Shown piece by piece: positions 7,585 to 11,707 of a stretch of 11,707 nt of DNA. This DNA comes from Nocardioides sp. GTDB taxonomy: Bacteria > Actinomycetota > Actinomycetes > Propionibacteriales > Nocardioidaceae. The first letter of the stretch is position 1. Each line of letters starts with the position of its first letter. A program made the position numbers and the translations under genes. The notes under the pieces are model-generated. The model was not told the origin of the DNA. It was given only the letters and a program-made list of their open reading frames with translations, and did no database searches. The DNA lies in NCBI GenBank assembly GCA_021166815.1, contig JAJPEO010000082.1, forward strand, positions 1-11,707, read 5' to 3'.

Positions 7585-7615
7585 GGTGCGGAGCGAAGCG
7601 AGCCTCGAAACCACC
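7576..7615. repeat. REP-like imperfect palindrome over the dmpF stop codon
   Basis: GGTGGTT-GAGG (7576-7586) pairs with CCTC-GA-AACCACC (7603-7615), leaving a two-base GA bulge on the right arm. Between the arms is GAGCGAAGCGAG. From memory, this pattern (GGTTTCGAGG, a GCTCGCTTCGCTCGC-like core, ACCTCAACC) is a very common intergenic repeat in Nocardioides and related genomes; I cannot count copies here. It supplies the final codons and stop of the dehydrogenase gene and fills most of the 52-bp gap before the aldolase. It could form an RNA hairpin that tunes mRNA decay between the two genes. Confidence 0.72.
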
Positions 7616-7625
7616 ACTGACACCC

Positions 7626-7630
7626 AGGAG
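7626..7630 (+). promoter_or_regulatory. Shine-Dalgarno site deciding the aldolase start
   Basis: AGGAG lies six bases before the GTG at 7637. It fixes that GTG as the start, in preference to the in-frame GTG at 7577, which lies inside the palindromic repeat and the end of the dehydrogenase gene. Confidence 0.8.
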
Positions 7631-7636
7631 ACCCCC

Positions 7637-8659
7637 GTGACCGAGCTCTACATCCAGGACGTCACCCTGCGCGACGGCATGCACGCCATCCGGCACCGCA
7701 TCGACCCCGCCGACGTCAAGAAGATCGTCAAGGCCCTCGACGAGGCCGGCGTCGACGCCATCGAGGTCACCCACGGTGACGGCCTCGCCGGCGGCTCGGT
7801 CAACTACGGCCCCGGCTCCAACACCGACTGGGAGTGGATCGAGGCGGCCTCCGAGGTCATCGAGAACGCCGTCCTCACCAGCCTGCTCCTCCCGGGGGTC
7901 GGCACCGTCGAGGACCTGCACCGCGCCTACTCGCTCGGCGTACGGTCCGTGCGCATCGCGACGCACTGCACCGAGGCAGACGTCGCCAAGCAGCACATCG
8001 AGGTCGCCCGCGAGATCGGCATGGACGTCTCCGGCTTCCTGATGATGTCGCACCTCAACGACCCGAAGGGCCTCGCGCAGCAGGCCAAGCTGATGGAGTC
8101 GTACGGCGCCAACTGCGTCTACGTCACCGACTCCGGCGGCCGGCTCACGATGGACGGCGTGCGCGAGCGGGTGCGGGCCTACCGCGACGTGCTCGACCCC
8201 GGCACCCAGATCGGCATCCACGCCCACGAGAACCTCTCGCTGTCGGTGGCCAACTCGGTCGTCGCGGTCGAGGAGGGCGTCTACCGCGTCGACGCCTCGC
8301 TCGCGGGCCAGGGCGCCGGTGCGGGCAACGCGCCGATCGAGCCGTTCATCGCCGTGGCGGACCTGATGGGCTGGAACCACCGCTGCGACGTCTTCAAGCT
8401 GCAGGACGCCGCCGACGACCTCGTGCGTCCCCTGCAGGACCGTCCGGTGCGGGTGGACCGCGAGACCCTCACCCTGGGCTACGCCGGTGTCTACTCGTCG
8501 TTCCTGCGCCACGCGGAGAACGCCTCCCAGCAGTACGGCGTCGACACCCGCGACCTGCTCATGGAGGTCGGCCGCCGCAAGCTGGTCGGCGGCCAGGAGG
8601 ACATGATCATCGACATCGCGCTCGACATCCTGCGCGAGCGGGAGACTGCCTCGGCCTGA
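7637..8659 (+). CDS. dmpG: 4-hydroxy-2-oxovalerate aldolase
   Basis: A 340-residue class II aldolase that splits 4-hydroxy-2-oxovalerate into pyruvate and acetaldehyde, or the longer analogue into pyruvate and propanal. Other names are MhpE, BphI and HsaF. The N-terminal TIM barrel carries TLRDGMHA, with Arg12, Asp13 and His16 at the places of the catalytic Arg, metal-binding Asp and base His of BphI. His195 and His197 (GIHAHEN) complete the metal site. Tyr286 (YAGVYSSF) fits the active-site Tyr of the C-terminal region that contacts the dehydrogenase. Start GTG 7637 is preferred because of AGGAG at 7626-7630 and because family members begin a few residues before the I-x-D-V/T-LRDG motif. Opening at 7577 would add 20 residues read from the repeat. 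It ends the operon, followed by a strong hairpin. Confidence 0.95.
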   Translation: MTELYIQDVTLRDGMHAIRHRIDPADVKKIVKALDEAGVDAIEVTHGDGLAGGSVNYGPGSNTDWEWIEAASEVIENAVLTSLLLPGVGTVEDLHRAYSLGVRSVRIATHCTEADVAKQHIEVAREIGMDVSGFLMMSHLNDPKGLAQQAKLMESYGANCVYVTDSGGRLTMDGVRERVRAYRDVLDPGTQIGIHAHENLSLSVANSVVAVEEGVYRVDASLAGQGAGAGNAPIEPFIAVADLMGWNHRCDVFKLQDAADDLVRPLQDRPVRVDRETLTLGYAGVYSSFLRHAENASQQYGVDTRDLLMEVGRRKLVGGQEDMIIDIALDILRERETASA

Positions 8660-8671
8660 GGCCCGTACGAC

Positions 8672-8732
8672 CAGAACTGCTGCCGCGCGGCATCCGATCC
8701 GGCCCCAGCCGGGTCGCGCGGCAGCAGTTCTG
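8672..8732. terminator. Strong hairpin between convergent operons
   Basis: CAGAACTGCTGCCGCGCG (8672-8689) and its exact reverse complement (8715-8732) form an 18-bp perfect stem. A smaller CCGGC/GCCGG hairpin (8699-8703 with 8708-8712) sits inside the loop. A TGTTT tract follows on the plus strand, then a C run. It begins 12 bp after the aldolase stop and lies about 50 bp from the end of the minus-strand operon, so it probably stops transcription from both sides. Confidence 0.82.
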
Positions 8733-8782
8733 TGTTTCCCCCCCTGAGCTGGTCGGTGACGCCAGCCCCGTCGATGCGCCTG

Positions 8783-8968
8783 TCAGTGCAGCGGTCGGCG
8801 CGGGCGGACGGCGGCCACGCGCATCAGCACGGCGTCGCGACGTGCGGCGCGGACCTCGTCCAGCCTGGCCCGGCAGGTGCGGCAACGGTCGGTGTCGATG
8901 CAACAGGGCCTCTCGGCCTCGAGCAGGTCGGTGCGGGTGGTGCGCGGCAGGTAGCCGTGGATGATCAA
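8783..8968 (-). CDS. Small Cys-rich protein, 61 residues, unknown
   Basis: A short reading frame with a TTG start that overlaps the stop of the exonuclease gene by four bases (TTGA), with GGAGAG a few bases upstream. This coupling is the main reason to accept it as a gene. The product is basic, with four cysteines close together in CCIDTDRCRTC (residues 22-32), followed by a helical, Arg/Ala-rich stretch (33-57). The cysteines could hold a zinc ion or an iron-sulphur cluster, but no family is recognised. Its place as last gene of a signalling/nuclease operon hints at a role with the exonuclease. It may also be a chance frame in GC-rich DNA. Confidence 0.5.
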   Translation of the reverse strand: MIIHGYLPRTTRTDLLEAERPCCIDTDRCRTCRARLDEVRAARRDAVLMRVAAVRPRRPLH

Positions 8969-9681
8969 CGTCTCTCTCCCCGGTCGGTGGTCTGGCTCCC
9001 CGAGTCGTGGGATCGAGTCTGGCCGGGAGCACCGACACCGGCATCAGCATTCCTACGGATCTTGGCCGCGGCGGGGGTGACCGCCCCCAGGTCCCGCAGC
9101 GTCGCCGGTCGCCTGAGCCGGTGCTCGAGCTCGGCGACCTGGGCGAGCAGGAGCTCCGCGACGGCGAGGGCGTCGGTGAGGGCGGAGTGGGCGGCGTACG
9201 CGGGCAGTCCGTAGCGTCGCCGCACCGCGTCCAGGCGCAACGCCCCCGGGGGCAGGTCGCGGCCGGTGTGGAGGCGCTGCTCGAGGGCGAGGGTGTCGAC
9301 GTACGGGGTCGAGAAGCCCGCCGCCGCGGCGCGCAGGAACCCGATGTCGAGGGGAGCGTGGTGGGCGACGAGCACATAACCCGACAGCGCGTCGACCAGG
9401 TCCGGGAGGACCTCGTCGAGGCTCGGCGCGGAGGCGACGTCGGCGTCGGTGAGCCCGTGGATGGTGGCGGACTCCCCGATGGGGCCGGGTGGACGGACGA
9501 GGAGGTGCGCCGCGTCGGCGAGGACCACTTCACGGTGCTCGATGGGCACCCACCCGATCGACACGACGTGGTCCGAGGCCGGGTCCAGGCCTGTGGTCTC
9601 CAGGTCGAGCGCGACGAACGCGACGTCGAGGACAGCCTCGTCGAGGAGGCTCGGCTCGCGGCGTCGCCGGAACGGCCGCAT
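8965..9681 (-). CDS. DnaQ-like 3'-5' exonuclease (DEDDh family)
   Basis: A 238-residue protein with a complete exonuclease domain of the DNA polymerase III epsilon type (about residues 20-185). All acidic sites are present: Exo I ALDLETTGLDP with Asp26 and Glu28, Exo II AHHAPLDIGFL with Asp112, and Exo III AHSALTDALA with His165 and Asp170. It should remove nucleotides from 3' ends of DNA or RNA. No polymerase-binding domain is obvious. The tail from about 190 is polar and likely disordered, so it is more probably a stand-alone repair or processing nuclease than the replicative subunit. Its ATG overlaps the stop of the preceding DUF294 gene (TGATG), with no good ribosome site of its own. Its expression is therefore coupled to the signalling protein, a pairing often seen for DUF294 genes. 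Confidence 0.92.
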   Translation of the reverse strand: MRPFRRRREPSLLDEAVLDVAFVALDLETTGLDPASDHVVSIGWVPIEHREVVLADAAHLLVRPPGPIGESATIHGLTDADVASAPSLDEVLPDLVDALSGYVLVAHHAPLDIGFLRAAAAGFSTPYVDTLALEQRLHTGRDLPPGALRLDAVRRRYGLPAYAAHSALTDALAVAELLLAQVAELEHRLRRPATLRDLGAVTPAAAKIRRNADAGVGAPGQTRSHDSGSQTTDRGERR

Positions 9682-11528
9682 CAGACGTAGCCCGGCCCGA
9701 CGAGCTGCGCGAGGTGCTGCTGGGCCGAGCGCACGATGCCGAAGGCGTCCCGGAGGTGGCGGCGCGCGCGGTCGCTCAGCCCAGCGGGAGCGAGGTGGTT
9801 GTCGGGCCGTTCGCCCGCTCGCAGCTGGTCAGCCTGGTGGCGCACCCGCAGGTGGCCCATCAGCTCCAGCGCCGCGCCCAGGTCGTCGGCGAGGGAGCGG
9901 TCGATGGCGCCGGCGTCGACGGCGGCCTCGATGCGGTCCAGCGTGCCGACGGCTCCCGACCCCGCCCGCAGCGCCAGCACGCGGGCCATCTGGACGACCG
10001 CGGAGATGCCGCGCTTGATGTCGAGGGTGTCGCGGTGCTCGCCCTCGTGCTCGAGGACGAAGTTGCGGAAGAAGCCCAGCGGTGGCCTCGTCCGCACCGC
10101 CTGGGCCGCGAGGTGGCCCACCAGCAGCGGGCTGGAGGTACGGCCCGCGACGAGCTGCACGGTGAGCGCGGGGTCGCCGGCGAGGTGGCGCATGTCGAGG
10201 ACGGTGGACACCGCGAGGACCGCGTCCGACGACGGCTCGTGGGCCCACTGGGCGAAGCGTTGGCGCCAGGCCTGCGGCGTCGTCCGCCAGGTCGGGTTGG
10301 TGGCCATGACGTCTCCCGGGCAGCGCGGCCAGCCACACCGCTCGAGCGCCTCGGTCACGCCGTCGGCGAGCGCGGCGAACCACTCGTCGTGGCCCTCCTC
10401 CGCCACCACGAGCCCGTGGTCCTGGTCGGACCCGAGGCCCTCCTCCTCACGCGCCACGGAGCCCAGGGCGAGCCAGGCGTATGCGGTCGGTGCCGGAGTC
10501 AGAGGTGCCTCGACGAGCGCGATGACACGACGGCGTACGGCGTCGCCCAGGGCCGTCATGATGCGTCCGAGGTCGGCTGCCGAGACGTCCTGGTCGACGA
10601 GCTGTGCGAGGACGAGCGGGATGCGCTGGGCCTGGACGACGACGCCGTCGAGGTCGCTCTGGCGGGCTATGTCGGCAGCGAGGTAGACCGGGTTGGACTT
10701 CTCGAGGCGGATGAGGTCGGTGGTGGTGACGAGCCCGGTCGGACGCCCCGCCGCGTCGACCAAGGGCAGGTGGTGGATGTTGCGCGCCGACATCTCCAGC
10801 AGCGCCTCGAAGGCCAGCGAGTCCTGCGGGAGCGTGACGGGGTCGACCGTCATCGCCTCGGTCACCGGGCGGTCGGTGTCGAGGCCTTCGGCGACGACGC
10901 GGGTGCGCAGGTCGCGGTCGGTGAGGATGCCGGCCAGCCGCTCACCGTCGCGCACGACCAGGCTCGACACGTGGTGCTCGGCCATCGTCGCCGCAGCCTC
11001 CCGGATCGTGGCGTCCGTGGTGACGCTGACGACATCGCGGCTCGCGATCTGGCCGACGCCGGTGCCGAGGATCGTGGCGCCGGACGTCGCCTGCTGCAGC
11101 CGGTTGATCGCGGTCGAGAGCCGCTCGTGGTGGGTCGCGGCGTAGTAGGTGGCGACAGCCGGGTGGTCGGCGACCAGCCGCTGGAACGCGTCGCCTGCCA
11201 GGACGATCACCAGGGTGTCCTCGATGGCCGTGCACCGGTGCCGGGTGGGGCGGTGCTCCAGCATGGTGGTCATCCCGAAAGCCCGTCCCGCCCCGAGGCG
11301 CTCGATCAGCCCGCCGGCCTCGTCGGTGATGTCGACGGCCCCCGAGCGGACGACGTACAGGCCGTCGCCCGACTCGCCGGCATCGAGGACGACCGTCCCG
11401 CGTCGGTGGTAGCGGAGGGTGCAGGAGCGCGGCAGGGCATTGAGCGCCGGCGCCGGCAGGGCGTCGAACGGCGCGTGCTGAGCGAGGAAGTCGCGGATCT
11501 CGCGGAGCTCGGCGTCCATGGGGGACAT
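9681..11528 (-). CDS. cNMP-binding/CBS/DUF294 nucleotidyltransferase signalling protein
   Basis: A 615-residue cytoplasmic multidomain protein. In order: a cyclic-nucleotide-binding-like domain (20-135), two CBS domains (about 160-215 and 223-275), a DUF294 nucleotidyltransferase (about 305-440) and a helical DUF294 C-terminal domain (about 470-610). The nucleotidyltransferase motif is intact: LGSVAREEEGLGSDQDHGL, with Asp368 and Asp370 as metal ligands, as in GlnD-type enzymes. It may therefore attach a nucleotide to a partner in response to ligands bound by the sensor domains. The cNMP domain reads FGMTTML where the usual cassette has FGE, so cAMP binding is doubtful. CBS pairs normally bind adenine nucleotides. 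Start ATG 11528 has AGGTG upstream; ATG 11519 is the alternative. It follows the membrane-protein gene by 11 bp and overlaps the exonuclease gene by one base. Confidence 0.93.
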   Translation of the reverse strand: MSPMDAELREIRDFLAQHAPFDALPAPALNALPRSCTLRYHRRGTVVLDAGESGDGLYVVRSGAVDITDEAGGLIERLGAGRAFGMTTMLEHRPTRHRCTAIEDTLVIVLAGDAFQRLVADHPAVATYYAATHHERLSTAINRLQQATSGATILGTGVGQIASRDVVSVTTDATIREAAATMAEHHVSSLVVRDGERLAGILTDRDLRTRVVAEGLDTDRPVTEAMTVDPVTLPQDSLAFEALLEMSARNIHHLPLVDAAGRPTGLVTTTDLIRLEKSNPVYLAADIARQSDLDGVVVQAQRIPLVLAQLVDQDVSAADLGRIMTALGDAVRRRVIALVEAPLTPAPTAYAWLALGSVAREEEGLGSDQDHGLVVAEEGHDEWFAALADGVTEALERCGWPRCPGDVMATNPTWRTTPQAWRQRFAQWAHEPSSDAVLAVSTVLDMRHLAGDPALTVQLVAGRTSSPLLVGHLAAQAVRTRPPLGFFRNFVLEHEGEHRDTLDIKRGISAVVQMARVLALRAGSGAVGTLDRIEAAVDAGAIDRSLADDLGAALELMGHLRVRHQADQLRAGERPDNHLAPAGLSDRARRHLRDAFGIVRSAQQHLAQLVGPGYV

Positions 11529-11539
11529 GGTGGCACCTG

Positions 11540-11707
11540 TCAGGCGCTGAGCGCCGCCAGCTCGACGAGCGCCATGAGTACGACCGCGATGGCGAGCCAG
11601 GCAGCCGCCCTGCCGCTGCGGGTGCTGCGCCGGGGCCGCAACCGGCTCTCGACGAGGACCCAGCCGCTCAGCAGAAACGCCGCGCCCAGGGTGAGCAACG
11701 CCGGCGT
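11540..11707 (-). CDS. Membrane protein, C-terminal part
   Basis: Partial gene cut by the right edge; the frame is open through all 55 visible residues up to the TGA at 11540-11542. It shows two hydrophobic helices (about residues 1-18 and 34-54 of the fragment) joined by a basic loop, RLRPRRSTRSGR, which should face the cytoplasm. DUF294 genes are often found next to solute transporter genes, and this could be such a subunit, but the fragment is too short to name. It ends 11 bp before the DUF294 gene and probably leads or shares its operon. Confidence 0.6.
   Translation of the reverse strand, partial: TPALLTLGAAFLLSGWVLVESRLRPRRSTRSGRAAAWLAIAVVLMALVELAALSA

Noticed and set aside
8607..9533. 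A 308-codon minus-strand frame over the exonuclease gene
   Set aside because: It is Ser/Arg/Pro/Thr-rich without domains and overlaps the intact DEDDh exonuclease in another frame.
1..11707. tRNA, rRNA, transposase, integrase, phage or defence genes
   Set aside because: I looked for their usual motifs on both strands and saw none; all long regions are explained by the genes listed.

Overview
The window is about 11.7 kb of very GC-rich DNA with dense genes, 1- to 4-base stop/start overlaps, and GTG and TTG starts. The gene families and a familiar GGTGGTT...AACCACC intergenic repeat fit a Gram-positive actinobacterium, most likely Nocardioides or a close relative. The genus is an inference from style and memory, not from a search.

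Layout. (1) Positions 1-2056, plus strand: the end of an ABC exporter ATPase and its 12-helix permease of the polyketide-antibiotic exporter type. (2) 2058-2163: a 106-bp palindromic element that can fold into three hairpins. (3) 2236-4441, plus strand: an unknown six-helix membrane protein, then a secreted, membrane-anchored protein with a long Gly/His/Ser tail. (4) 4445-5761, minus strand: a SnoaL-like (NTF2-fold) protein and an IclR-family regulator. (5) 5822-8659, plus strand and divergent from the regulator: a three-gene operon for the lower meta-cleavage pathway. Its hydratase, acylating acetaldehyde dehydrogenase and hydroxy-oxovalerate aldolase together turn 2-hydroxypenta-2,4-dienoate, or a longer steroid-derived analogue, into pyruvate and acetyl-CoA or propionyl-CoA. 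(6) 8672-8732: a strong hairpin between convergent operons. (7) 8783-11707, minus strand: the end of a membrane protein, a cNMP/CBS/nucleotidyltransferase (DUF294) signalling protein, a DnaQ-like exonuclease and a 61-residue Cys-rich ORF, joined by very short gaps or overlaps.

The catabolic block is the best understood part. A perfect 19-bp palindrome of IclR-operator form touches the first ATG of the regulator and lies 41 bp before the hydratase start, so one site can control both directions. A REP-like repeat supplies the last two codons and the stop of the dehydrogenase gene. No ring-cleavage dioxygenase or upper-pathway gene is in the window, so the true substrate (aromatic or steroid) is open.

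No clearly new defence or mobile system is visible. The least explained items are the three-hairpin element at 2058, the DUF294-exonuclease-small Cys protein operon, and the anchored protein with the glycine tail.
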